A stretch of DNA of 7,452 bases from Pseudomonadota bacterium (GCA_022571175.1 JACZYI010000088.1:1-7452); one strand, 5' to 3'; numbered from the stretch's first letter, positions 1-6,168 are shown. The notes: generated from the sequence alone by a model not told the origin. Made by a program: numbers and translations.

Positions 1-168
1 GTCTTCGGCCCTAAAAATTGCCCCGCCATTTTCCGTATTATAGGCACGGATCCCCTCAAAAAATCCGGACCCATAGTGCAGCGCATGCGTCAGGACATGG
101 GTTGTTGCATCGGCCCAAGGGATAAATTCGCCATTCTTCCAGATAAATTCTGCCTCTGTTATCGCCAT
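1..168 (-). CDS. ilvE: Branched-chain amino acid aminotransferase, N-terminal fragment (cut by window edge)
   Basis: This enzyme is a PLP-dependent fold type IV transaminase that interconverts leucine, isoleucine and valine with their 2-oxo acids in the cytoplasm, using glutamate/2-oxoglutarate. Translating the reverse strand from the ATG at 168 gives 56 codons without a stop up to the window edge. They include the family signatures FIWKNGEF (residues 8-15), HVLTHALHYGSGFFEGIRAY (24-43) and AIFRAED (50-56), which line up with IlvE N-termini. The start is supported by an AAGGA Shine-Dalgarno-like sequence 6 bases upstream; an ATG 14 bases further upstream is out of frame. The catalytic lysine and the rest of the protein lie outside the window. 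The gene is divergent from the thermonuclease-like gene. Family assignment is firm from the conserved N-terminus; D-amino-acid transaminase or aminodeoxychorismate lyase relatives are less likely because of the HALHYGSGFFEGIRAY block. Confidence 0.93.
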   Translation of the reverse strand, partial: MAITEAEFIWKNGEFIPWADATTHVLTHALHYGSGFFEGIRAYNTENGGAIFRAED

Positions 169-219
169 CTCTTGTCCTTCATGCCCAGGAAAAACTATCT
201 TTTGATTATGGGAGCGGGC

Positions 220-250
220 TTTATATGCCACGGCCACAGGTTTCGGGCAA
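220..250 (-). promoter_or_regulatory. Candidate sigma70-type promoter for ilvE
   Basis: On the reverse strand a TTGCCC box (245-250) is followed after 19 bases by TATAAA (220-225). The -10 box matches consensus at five of six positions, but the spacing is longer than the ideal 17. Transcription would start near 213 and leave a leader of about 45 bases before the ilvE start. No clear promoter for the divergent thermonuclease-like gene was found in this 153-bp gap. Confidence 0.35.
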
Positions 251-321
251 GCTTTGCCATAAGGGTCTGCTCTGTTGGCCACTGCCGGTACTAATTGTTT
301 GGAGGATAGTTCGAGAGGGTT

Positions 322-1152
322 ATGAGGAGAGTTGGCATAATCATCTGCATGGCGGTGGGATTGCTTTTAAATCCTGATGCTGGTCAGGCGCAAGTAATAG
401 TTCCAAGCTTTGAATCATCGCTCATTCCCGGGGGTGTCGGGATTATTGTCGGGCTCAGTGATGAAGGCTCAATTGGCCTGGCGGACGGGCGGGAGCTGGT
501 TCTGGATGATATTGTACTGCCTCTGAAACCTCTGAATTACAACATCGATACTGATTGGCCGCTCGGTCGGGCACTGGAGGATGCCATTCTGGCGTTCGGT
601 GGCGACAGACCGGTGTCGTTATTTTCTCTACCCCGGGCGGCGGACCGATATGGGCGCTCACCTGTCTATTTGGAGCAAGACGGACGCTGGCTGCAAAAGG
701 AACTGCTGAGGAGCGGGTTTGCCCGGTTGGCGGTTGAAGTCAGCAGGGCCCATGAAGAATTTTGGCAGGCAGAAGATGAGGCCCGCCGCAAGCGGCTTGG
801 GTTATGGCGTCATCCGGCTTTTAAAGTTCGCTGCGCCCACGAAGTGCGTTTTTATGAGACCGGCTATGAAATTATTCAGGGCCAGGTCAAGGATGTGGCT
901 CAGGTTCGCAACATTATCTATCTGAATTTCGGTGATGACTGGCGTGAGGATTTTACCGTCCGTGTTCTGGTCAAGCGGGGCGGCAACGAAGCCGAGCTCT
1001 CCTATGAGGTTCTCAAAAATCTTGAGGGTCACCAGATTGAAGTGCGCGGCTGGCTCTTTGCCGCGGGTGGCCCCATGATAGAAGCCACCTTCCCGGGGCA
1101 GATACGCCTTACCAGCCGTATGACGCCTGATCTCATAACCGGGTGTTCCTGA
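322..1152 (+). CDS. Secreted thermonuclease-like (SNase-fold) protein with C-terminal OB-like region
   Basis: The 276-residue protein begins with a probable Sec signal peptide: basic MRR, a hydrophobic stretch at residues 4-15, and possible cleavage after GQA near residue 23. It should therefore act outside the cytoplasm. Residues about 40-162 resemble the staphylococcal nuclease fold. DRYGRSPVYLEQDGRWLQKELLRSGFARL (108-136, described by its ends DRYGR and GFARL) matches the SNase segment carrying catalytic Arg87, here R112. AEDEARRKRLGLW (150-162) matches the C-terminal SNase helix. The segment that normally carries the active-site Arg, Asp and Glu is here LVLDDIVLPLKP (59-70) and lacks the usual D-x-P-E pattern, so catalysis may be lost. 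Residues about 185-263 (NFGDDWREDF, then HQIEVRGWL and GPMIEATFP) look like an OB-type beta domain seen after such nuclease homologues. The start at 322 has GAGAGGG just upstream. It is monocistronic, convergent with carD. Substrate is unknown. Confidence 0.8.
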   Translation: MRRVGIIICMAVGLLLNPDAGQAQVIVPSFESSLIPGGVGIIVGLSDEGSIGLADGRELVLDDIVLPLKPLNYNIDTDWPLGRALEDAILAFGGDRPVSLFSLPRAADRYGRSPVYLEQDGRWLQKELLRSGFARLAVEVSRAHEEFWQAEDEARRKRLGLWRHPAFKVRCAHEVRFYETGYEIIQGQVKDVAQVRNIIYLNFGDDWREDFTVRVLVKRGGNEAELSYEVLKNLEGHQIEVRGWLFAAGGPMIEATFPGQIRLTSRMTPDLITGCS

Positions 1153-1165
1153 AGGGTTTTACCAT

Positions 1166-1195
1166 AAAAAAACCCGACTAACCGGCCGGGCTTTT
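1166..1195. terminator. Shared bidirectional intrinsic terminator between thermonuclease-like gene and carD
   Basis: A run of seven A (1166-1172) precedes CCCG (1173-1176), a 10-base loop, CGGG (1187-1190) and CTTTT (1191-1195). Read on the minus strand, the stem is followed by seven T, a good end for carD transcripts. Read on the plus strand it is followed by CTTTT, a weaker end for the thermonuclease-like gene. The GC stem is only four base pairs, extended by A-T pairs around a bulged C. The position between convergent stops supports the call. Confidence 0.6.
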
Positions 1196-1216
1196 CATCA
1201 AAAAATATACGCCTGT

Positions 1217-1720
1217 TCAGGCAGCCAGCAAAACTTTTTCCAGCTTTTCTGTAGCGGTCTTTTCGTCGGTGTCTTCAACCGCAGCTACTTCACGCGCCAG
1301 CCTGCCAAGAGCCGATTCATAAATCTGGCGCTCCGAATATGATTGCTCGGGCTGGTCATCCTTACGATGCAAATCGCGGACAACTTCGGCAATAGAGACC
1401 AGAGAGCCAGAATTGATCTTGGCTTCATATTCCTGGGCCCGGCGAGACCACATGGTGCGTTTTACCCGAGCGCGACCCTTGAGCGTTGCCATGGCCTCCA
1501 GCATGGTGTTGGGATTGGAAAGCCTTCGCATACCCGAAACTTCTGTCTTGTTGAGGGGAACCCGGAGCGTCATTTTTTCCTTTTCAAACCGAATCACATA
1601 GAGTTCCAGCTTCACACCGGAAATGATCTGTTTTTCAATCTCAACAATCCGCCCCACGCCGTGCTTGGGGTAGACCACAAAATTGCCCGGGGAAAATAAT
1701 GGTTTCGTCTTTTTTGCCAT
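1217..1720 (-). CDS. carD: CarD/CdnL family RNA polymerase-binding transcription regulator
   Basis: CarD-family proteins bind the RNA polymerase beta subunit and stabilise open promoter complexes, acting broadly on housekeeping transcription. The 167-residue protein has the N-terminal RNAP-interaction (Tudor-like) domain at about residues 9-66, with the signature GNFVVYPKHGVGRIVEIE (12-29) and YVIRFEKEKMTLRVPL (41-56). The C-terminal helical DNA-binding domain follows. It carries WSRRAQEYEAKINSGS (91-106), whose W91 corresponds to the tryptophan that wedges into the minor groove at the upstream edge of the transcription bubble in characterised CarD proteins, and AEVVRDLHRKD (111-121). Residues 150-167 form a short acidic/basic helical tail. 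Length and both domains are typical and complete. An AGGA lies 11 bases before the ATG, a rather long spacing. It lies last in a minus-strand run after fdxA, but a 299-bp gap suggests its own promoter. Confidence 0.95.
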   Translation of the reverse strand: MAKKTKPLFSPGNFVVYPKHGVGRIVEIEKQIISGVKLELYVIRFEKEKMTLRVPLNKTEVSGMRRLSNPNTMLEAMATLKGRARVKRTMWSRRAQEYEAKINSGSLVSIAEVVRDLHRKDDQPEQSYSERQIYESALGRLAREVAAVEDTDEKTATEKLEKVLLAA

Positions 1721-1817
1721 CTTGTTTTAATTCCTGCTGTTTCAGTCAAATTCCATCAACCGGCGTTTATCCAAAATCTTCGCGGCGCACACGCACCGGA
1801 ACAAAAACCAGTTAATA

Positions 1818-1871
1818 ATTTCTATGGAGCCTCGCAGCCTCTACATTTCTATGGAGCCTCTTGGCCTCTAA
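1818..1871. repeat. Two tandem 27-bp imperfect direct repeats in the carD upstream region
   Basis: Copies span 1818-1844 and 1845-1871 and match at 23 of 27 positions. The first 16 bases, ATTTCTATGGAGCCTC, are identical, then three bases differ (GCA versus TTG), then GCCTCTA is identical. On the minus strand, which would be the carD leader, each unit has two GAGGC motifs eight bases apart, giving four GAGGC motifs within 44 bases. This may be a protein- or RNA-binding array, or simply a local duplication. Confidence 0.85.
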
Positions 1872-1910
1872 AGGGGGATAGCCCTCGCTTTTGCGTTAAC
1901 CATAAGTCCT

Positions 1911-1955
1911 GTCGCATCTTGGCCAAGTATAACACAAAATCGGTCCAAATGCGAC
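1911..1955 (-). promoter_or_regulatory. Inverted repeat bracketing an extended -10-like element, candidate carD promoter/operator
   Basis: The arm at 1911-1924 (GTCGCATCTTGGCC) and the reverse complement of 1942-1955 (GTCGCATTTGGACC) match except for one unpaired base each, leaving a 17-base centre. On the minus strand the centre contains TGTTATACT, an extended -10 motif (TGn plus TATACT at 1926-1931). No good -35 is present. Transcription would start near 1919 and give a carD leader of about 200 bases that includes the tandem repeats. The same sequence could instead be a 3' hairpin of the fdxA transcript, though no T-run follows it. Confidence 0.4.
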
Positions 1956-2019
1956 CTGCTCACAGAATTTTTGTGATTTTCCTGAAAGACTTATGGGAAA
2001 AGGCTTGTCTGACTGATTG

Positions 2020-2358
2020 TTAGTCGCCACCACCGGGCTTTTCGGAAAAGTATTTCTTGAATTTATCTTCCTTGCCGGAAAACTCGTCGGCATCAGCGGG
2101 TGAGTCACCCTTGAGGGTAATATTGGGCCAGATTTCGGCAAATTTGGTATTCACTTCCAGCCATTTTTCCAGGCCATCCTCGGTATCAGGTAAAATGGCT
2201 TCCTCCGGGCATTCCGGTTCACAAACACCACAATCGATGCATTCGCTGGGACTGATCACCAGCATATTTTCACCCTCGTAAAAACAATCCACGGGACACA
2301 CTTCCACGCAATCCATAAATTTGCAGCGAATACAGGCCTCGGTAACCACGTAGGTCAT
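2020..2358 (-). CDS. fdxA: 7Fe-8S ferredoxin FdxA ([3Fe-4S][4Fe-4S])
   Basis: This is a small cytoplasmic electron carrier of 112 residues, similar in layout to Azotobacter ferredoxin I. The cysteines fit the seven-iron type: C9, C17 and C50 for the [3Fe-4S] cluster, and C21, C40, C43 and C46 for the [4Fe-4S] cluster. C12 and C25 are additional cysteines at the positions where Azotobacter ferredoxin I has non-ligand cysteines. Recognisable segments are CVEVCPVDCFYEG (17-29), CIDCGVCEPECP (40-51) and AEIWPNIT (74-81). The C-terminal tail is lysine- and acid-rich and ends in PGGGD. The start at 2358 is chosen because AGGAGG lies five bases upstream and the ferredoxin domain begins here; the frame is open 23 codons further upstream, but that extension has no family resemblance. 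Its redox partner is not evident from the neighbours. It lies between the TerB-like gene and carD in the same orientation. Confidence 0.95.
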   Translation of the reverse strand: MTYVVTEACIRCKFMDCVEVCPVDCFYEGENMLVISPSECIDCGVCEPECPEEAILPDTEDGLEKWLEVNTKFAEIWPNITLKGDSPADADEFSGKEDKFKKYFSEKPGGGD

Positions 2359-2398
2359 GCATGCCTCCTGTTGGCATTGGTCACGTTTTTCTTTGGCG

Positions 2399-2427
2399 TT
2401 TATGCACAATCGCGAGTGATTGGACAA
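2399..2427 (-). promoter_or_regulatory. Candidate sigma70-type promoter for fdxA
   Basis: On the minus strand TTGTCC (2422-2427) is followed by a 17-base spacer and CATAAA (2399-2404). Each box matches consensus at four of six positions. Transcription would start near 2392 and leave a leader of about 35 bases before the strong ribosome binding site. The quality is moderate and fdxA could also be read from upstream genes. Confidence 0.4.
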
Positions 2428-2439
2428 GCCCCTTAATGA

Positions 2440-2455
2440 GGCCCCGGACCGGGCC
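2440..2455 (-). other. GC-rich hairpin just after the TerB-like gene
   Basis: GGCCC (2440-2444) pairs with GGGCC (2451-2455) around a six-base loop. It lies 7 bases beyond the TerB-like stop codon in transcription order. No T-run follows on the minus strand, so it is not a standard intrinsic terminator. It could stabilise the 3' end of the upstream transcript or pause polymerase just before the candidate fdxA promoter. Confidence 0.45.
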
Positions 2456-2462
2456 AGATGGT

Positions 2463-2930
2463 TTAGGGGTCCGGTTCCAGCCTGGCCAGAACCCTCTTGC
2501 GCGCTTCGCCTCGCTCTCGCTCACTCACATATATGAGACCACCAATACGTCGCATCAAGTTGGATTCGTAGTCACATAATTCTCCATCGGCATAGACCAC
2601 TTCCCACAGCATTTCAATCAACTCAATGCGTTCTTTTTCATCGAAATATTTCTTTATGGTGCGGGTAAGCCCTTGAAGCTGGGAAGATTTTTTCTGAATT
2701 TCTCTGGCTTCAGTAATCAGGCTTTCCACGCTTGCCTCTTCCAGGGAAAACAGCCGGACCAACGCTCGCCTGATAGTCTCATGCTCTTGTGCGTCAAAAT
2801 GGCCATCCAGCGTGGCAGCTTCCACCAACAATACCGCAGTGGCGGTTTCCTTGTCAGAAAAAGACTGCGTTGTGCTCGTCCTTCTGGTGGTCGATTGTTT
2901 GCCGAATATGTCCCTGATCCGTCCAAACAT
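2463..2930 (-). CDS. TerB-like (tellurite-resistance-family fold) protein
   Basis: The 155-residue soluble protein has an all-helical TerB-like pattern. After a short basic, serine/threonine-rich N-terminus (residues 1-28) there are two similar acidic segments: AATLDGHFDAQEHETIRRAL (38-57) and VYADGELCDYESNLMRRIGG (112-131). Both show A-x-x-D-G or A-D-G followed by a conserved glutamate and two arginines, as in TerB domains, where the acidic residues are thought to bind metal ions. The family name comes from the ter operon; nothing else of that operon is present, so tellurite resistance should not be assumed. The start at 2930 follows AAGGA with eight-base spacing. The frame stays open 47 codons further upstream, but that stretch overlaps the S4 gene and is not family-like. 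It starts 28 bases after the S4 gene stop, so co-transcription is likely. Confidence 0.75.
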   Translation of the reverse strand: MFGRIRDIFGKQSTTRRTSTTQSFSDKETATAVLLVEAATLDGHFDAQEHETIRRALVRLFSLEEASVESLITEAREIQKKSSQLQGLTRTIKKYFDEKERIELIEMLWEVVYADGELCDYESNLMRRIGGLIYVSERERGEARKRVLARLEPDP

Positions 2931-2958
2931 GGCAGAGTTCCTTTGCTGTGGTTTCAAA

Positions 2959-3345
2959 TCAAGTTCGTCTGCGAAGCCGATCAGTAATGCGGCGTTCCCG
3001 TTTACTCGGTCGCCCCGTCCCTTTATCTCTTTCTGCTTGTCTCTGGCCTGGCTCCATCTTTTCCTGCTCACGGGCCGGTGTCAAATCATCATAGCAGTCA
3101 CGGGCCTCAATCGCTGGTCCGCGACGAGAAGGCAAAGTCAGGATTTTTACCACTCTGATATGTCTGCCCTGATGAAAGGTAAGCACCTGTCCGACGCTCA
3201 CCAGGACGCTTGATTTTGAACGCAAAACTCCATCCACACGGACTTTGCGGGTTTTGCAATGCGTCCCGGCCAGGGTTCGGCTTTTGAAAAAACGAGCCCG
3301 CCAAAGCCACTGATCCAATCGTATGGACTGATTCAAGGGTGCCAT
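2959..3345 (-). CDS. S4-domain RNA-binding protein (Hsp15/HslR-like)
   Basis: This 128-residue protein carries an N-terminal S4 RNA-binding domain at about residues 8-52: IRLDQWLWRARFFKSRTLA (8-26), then KTRKVRVDG (31-39) and VLVSVGQVLTF (47-57). This matches the Hsp15/HslR class, which in E. coli binds stalled 50S subunits carrying nascent chains. The C-terminal half is strongly basic and charged (about 96-128), fitting an RNA-binding tail. The start is uncertain: ATG at 3345 is preceded by GAGAGGTG, and an in-frame GTG sits directly before it at 3348. GAGGTGATG means the Shine-Dalgarno-like sequence runs into the start, leaving very short spacing either way. I chose the ATG. It follows the helicase by 38 bases and precedes the TerB-like gene by 28 bases, so it is probably in an operon with them. 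Confidence 0.88.
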   Translation of the reverse strand: MAPLNQSIRLDQWLWRARFFKSRTLAGTHCKTRKVRVDGVLRSKSSVLVSVGQVLTFHQGRHIRVVKILTLPSRRGPAIEARDCYDDLTPAREQEKMEPGQRQAERDKGTGRPSKRERRITDRLRRRT

Positions 3346-3383
3346 CACCTCTCAATCTTGTGATTTTCTGTGGTTTGATACTT

Positions 3384-6032
3384 TTACTTTGGCATCCGGT
3401 CCAGAGTTTTTTTCAAACCGGCCAGTTCGGCAAATGGCGAGTTCGGGTCCAATGCCCGCTCTGCTTTCGGAGTTTTCTTTTTCTTTTGCGCCCCTTTGCC
3501 ACGTTTCATCTTGAATTCTGATTTTTCCGGTTTGGCATTTTTTCGACCTTGCCATTTGAAGTGAAGGGCTTGGGGCTCCTTCTCATCACCGGACTGAGCC
3601 CGGCCATATCCAATCGAGTGCATGACGGTGGCAAAATCATCTCCGGAAAGTCCCACCAGCCCCATGATCTCAGGAGTGGTTGCGAATATTTTGTTTTTCT
3701 CACCAAGCGGTCGTACCACATCCGCCAGCCGTTCAGCCATATCCAGCCTGATGGCCCTGCGATCGGTCATGCGAAAGCCGGCAATGCGATAAAAATCGGC
3801 GGAAATGGATGGTTTTATCTCCAGCCAGACCATGCCCGGTTCGGGCGGCTCCGGAAATTTATCATCTCGGTGATGACAGGCCCACAGCAGCAAACGCAGC
3901 CGCGTGGGTTCGGGTTTAAGGAGGATAGGCATAAAGACGGCCGAAGCCCCAAATCTGATGCCATAGGCTCTCAGGCTTTTTCGCTCTTCCTGCCCCAGGC
4001 TCCGAAGTTCTTCGTCAATCTCATCACGCATCAATATGCCCAGCGCCTCGGTCAGGCGAAAACCAAGGCCTCTGGCGGCAGCTGTCAAAACCATGTTGTC
4101 CGGATTTGTATCAAACTTTGGTTTTTGGGCCAAAGCGACCTTCAGTTTGTAAAGTGGTGCCAGGTGATCTTCAAGTTTCCGGGTCAGCCACTGGCTCAGG
4201 AAATCCTGTACCCGCCTGCCCGACTCCTCATCCAGCAAACTGTTAGCCAAAAGATCCAGCTTTGGGTGGAACAGATCCCGACCCCGGGAGAGTGCCGCCA
4301 CAGCCGCGCCCCGCCAGTGGATTTTGGCTTTTGCCAATCCTTCCACGGTTGAAATTTCAAGATCAGAACCCTTGCCCGCGATCAGTTGCTTGGCGCGTAC
4401 AAATACTTCTTCGCGCATTAGTTTTTCTGCGGCCTTTTGGTAGATGCGGCTATCCTCACCGGCGACTGTCTTTCCCAAACGAAATGTCAGGCCCTTGAAC
4501 TGGCCCAGCTCGTGGCCATCAACACTGACGTTTCCGTCATGTTCCACCCGGACATTGGCTTGCTTTTTCTGTTTTAGCTCACGCATCAAAAGGGTTGTTC
4601 CCCGATCAATAAATTTCTGGCGCAATCGTTCATGCAAGGCATCAGACAGTCGATCTTCCAAATCCCGGGTGACATGAGACCAATGCTCATGTTCCTCAAG
4701 CAAGTCAGATTGATGTGAAAGATAGGTCCAAGTGCGGATCGCTGCAATACGCATCATCAGGGTCTCGATGTCACCCTGCACATTATCCAGCCGTGACACC
4801 TGTCTAGCCATCCAGTCGTGGGGGATGATGCCCTTTCCCTGGAACAGATATCCAGCCAGTTGGCGTATCAATTCAATATGGGTTTCCGGAGCCAGCTTCT
4901 GAAAGTCGGGCGTTTGGCAGAGAGACCAGAACCGGGCAACGGCCTGGGGCGTGTTCAGGTTCTGGCATAATTTGGAATCTTCCGAGAGCGTCTTGAGACA
5001 CAACACGTCCAGCGCTTGTTCTGCTGGCATGAGCCTGACCAGGTCCGGCTTTTGGGCAAGAGAGCGCAGCAGGGCTTTAATGCCCGCAAAATCCAGATCC
5101 TGGCTTCGCCAGAAAAGCTGGTGAATCGGTCGAAAATTGTGATCCTCGATCCGGGCAATGGTTTGCTCAGAGAGACCGGGTGTGGATGGTGGCAAGGTGG
5201 TGAAGGTTCCATCCTGCATGTGACGACCTGCGCGCCCGGCAATCTGCGCGAGTTCTGCGTCCTCCAATGGGCGGCGTTTGCGGCCATCAAATTTGCTCAG
5301 GCCGGAAAATATGACATTTTCTATATCCAGGTTCAGGCCCATGCCGATGGCATCGGTAGCCACCAGATAATCCACTTCCCCGGACTGGTAGAGTTCCACC
5401 TGGGCATTGCGGGTTCTGGGCGAGAGCGCCCCCATAATTACGGCGGCACCCCCATATTGTCTGCGAATGAGATCGGCCAGGCCGTACACCTCGGCAGCGG
5501 TAAAGGCGATCAAGGCGCTCCTCCCGGGCAGGCGCGTTATTTTTTTGGGCAGAACATGGCTTAGCCGGGAAAAGCGCGGGCGGCGCATAATTTCGCATTG
5601 GGGCAACAACGACCGGATAATGGGCTCAATGGTGCTGGCGCCCATAAAGAGCGTTTCGCTCAAGCCCCGCGCCCGCAGCAAACGATCAGTAAAAATATGC
5701 CCGCGTTCCCGGTCGGCACTCATTTGCACTTCGTCAATGGCCAGAAACTCGACCGGCATGGTGGTGGGCATGGCCTCGACCGTGCAGAGATAATAGCGTG
5801 CGTTCTCGGGCACAATTTTTTCTTCGCCCGTAATCAGGGCGGTTTGGCGTTTGCCCTTTACGGCAACCACGCGATCATAATTCTCACGCGCTAGCAGTCT
5901 TAAGGGAAATCCGATCATGCCCGAGGCGTGCGCCATCATGCGCTCTACCGCATAGTGGGTTTTACCAGTATTGGTCGGGCCTAGAAGAGCGGCCAACCGG
6001 GGCGGGTCCATTTGTGACTCAGCTCTGATCAT
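3384..6032 (-). CDS. SUV3-like superfamily 2 RNA helicase
   Basis: This is an ATP-dependent nucleic acid helicase related to mitochondrial SUV3, the degradosome helicase; in alphaproteobacteria its exact role is not well defined. The 882-residue protein has Walker A GPTNTGKT (18-25), Walker B DEVQ (100-103), motif III GAST (131-134), motif V ATDAIGMGLNL (225-235) and motif VI QIAGRAGR (263-270). The rest, about 300-800, is a long largely helical region without motifs I can name. The C-terminus has a lysine-rich stretch (about 828-853) and the ending DPNSPFAELAGLKKTL (862-877). All core motifs are intact, so it should be active. The start is uncertain: neither ATG 6032 nor the in-frame ATG 6011 (residue 8) has a good ribosome binding site. 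No convincing promoter was found upstream. It is first in the minus-strand run helicase, S4, TerB-like. Confidence 0.9.
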   Translation of the reverse strand: MIRAESQMDPPRLAALLGPTNTGKTHYAVERMMAHASGMIGFPLRLLARENYDRVVAVKGKRQTALITGEEKIVPENARYYLCTVEAMPTTMPVEFLAIDEVQMSADRERGHIFTDRLLRARGLSETLFMGASTIEPIIRSLLPQCEIMRRPRFSRLSHVLPKKITRLPGRSALIAFTAAEVYGLADLIRRQYGGAAVIMGALSPRTRNAQVELYQSGEVDYLVATDAIGMGLNLDIENVIFSGLSKFDGRKRRPLEDAELAQIAGRAGRHMQDGTFTTLPPSTPGLSEQTIARIEDHNFRPIHQLFWRSQDLDFAGIKALLRSLAQKPDLVRLMPAEQALDVLCLKTLSEDSKLCQNLNTPQAVARFWSLCQTPDFQKLAPETHIELIRQLAGYLFQGKGIIPHDWMARQVSRLDNVQGDIETLMMRIAAIRTWTYLSHQSDLLEEHEHWSHVTRDLEDRLSDALHERLRQKFIDRGTTLLMRELKQKKQANVRVEHDGNVSVDGHELGQFKGLTFRLGKTVAGEDSRIYQKAAEKLMREEVFVRAKQLIAGKGSDLEISTVEGLAKAKIHWRGAAVAALSRGRDLFHPKLDLLANSLLDEESGRRVQDFLSQWLTRKLEDHLAPLYKLKVALAQKPKFDTNPDNMVLTAAARGLGFRLTEALGILMRDEIDEELRSLGQEERKSLRAYGIRFGASAVFMPILLKPEPTRLRLLLWACHHRDDKFPEPPEPGMVWLEIKPSISADFYRIAGFRMTDRRAIRLDMAERLADVVRPLGEKNKIFATTPEIMGLVGLSGDDFATVMHSIGYGRAQSGDEKEPQALHFKWQGRKNAKPEKSEFKMKRGKGAQKKKKTPKAERALDPNSPFAELAGLKKTLDRMPK

Positions 6033-6137
6033 GGCGCTAGAATTGGACGGTTAGCTCTCGAATTCAAGACCCGAAATGTGACAATCCTCAAATCCTTCAC
6101 GCTCCCTTGTGACGGTGCTCGCTGAAATTTCAACGAC

Positions 6138-6160
6138 CGAGAAAAAGCGGCATTTTTTCG
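6138..6160. other. A/T-rich inverted repeat upstream of the DUF411 promoter
   Basis: CGAGAAAA (6138-6145) pairs with TTTTTTCG (6153-6160), with one G-T pair, around a seven-base loop. It ends eight bases before the -35 box of the DUF411 gene. A separate perfect 10-bp palindrome, TGAAATTTCA, lies at 6123-6132. Either could be a regulator site in this divergent region or chance in A/T-rich DNA. Confidence 0.35.
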
Positions 6161-6168
6161 CAATTTTG

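Larger units (their letters stand above)
1721..2019. other. Intergenic region between carD and fdxA
   Basis: This 299-bp stretch has no credible coding region on either strand. It holds a 27-bp tandem direct repeat (1818-1871) and an inverted repeat around an extended -10-like box (1911-1955), both listed separately. No intrinsic terminator with a T-run is seen after fdxA on the minus strand. The last 100 bases before carD contain a TTGACT at about 1745-1750, but with no matching -10 at usable spacing. Confidence 0.7.

Noticed and set aside
76..294. Plus-strand 72-codon open frame near the left edge.
   Set aside because: It overlaps the well-supported N-terminus of ilvE on the other strand and resembles nothing known.
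1824..1871. A 15-codon plus-strand mini-ORF made by the tandem repeat, reading MEPRSLYIS then MEPLGL and a stop.
   Set aside because: The 27-bp unit is a multiple of three so a repeat peptide arises automatically. There is no ribosome binding site or promoter before it, and the length is too short to judge.
2359..2427. Upstream extension of fdxA by 23 codons.
   Set aside because: The ferredoxin domain begins at 2358 with AGGAGG at ideal spacing; the extension has no resemblance to the family.
2463..2930. Tellurite resistance locus.
   Set aside because: Only a TerB-like protein is present; no terC, terD, terZ or similar genes are in the window, so the family name is not evidence of the phenotype.
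2931..3071. Upstream extension of the TerB-like reading frame by 47 codons.
   Set aside because: It overlaps the S4 gene, has no family similarity, and a good ribosome binding site precedes the start at 2930.
3549..4352. Long plus-strand open frame of 267 codons opposite the helicase gene.
   Set aside because: It is fully antisense to a helicase with all motifs intact, has no recognisable domain, and no promoter or ribosome binding site was seen. It is a shadow of helicase codon use.
5016..5564. Plus-strand open frame of 182 codons opposite the helicase motif region.
   Set aside because: Antisense shadow of conserved helicase motifs V and VI, with no family resemblance of its own.
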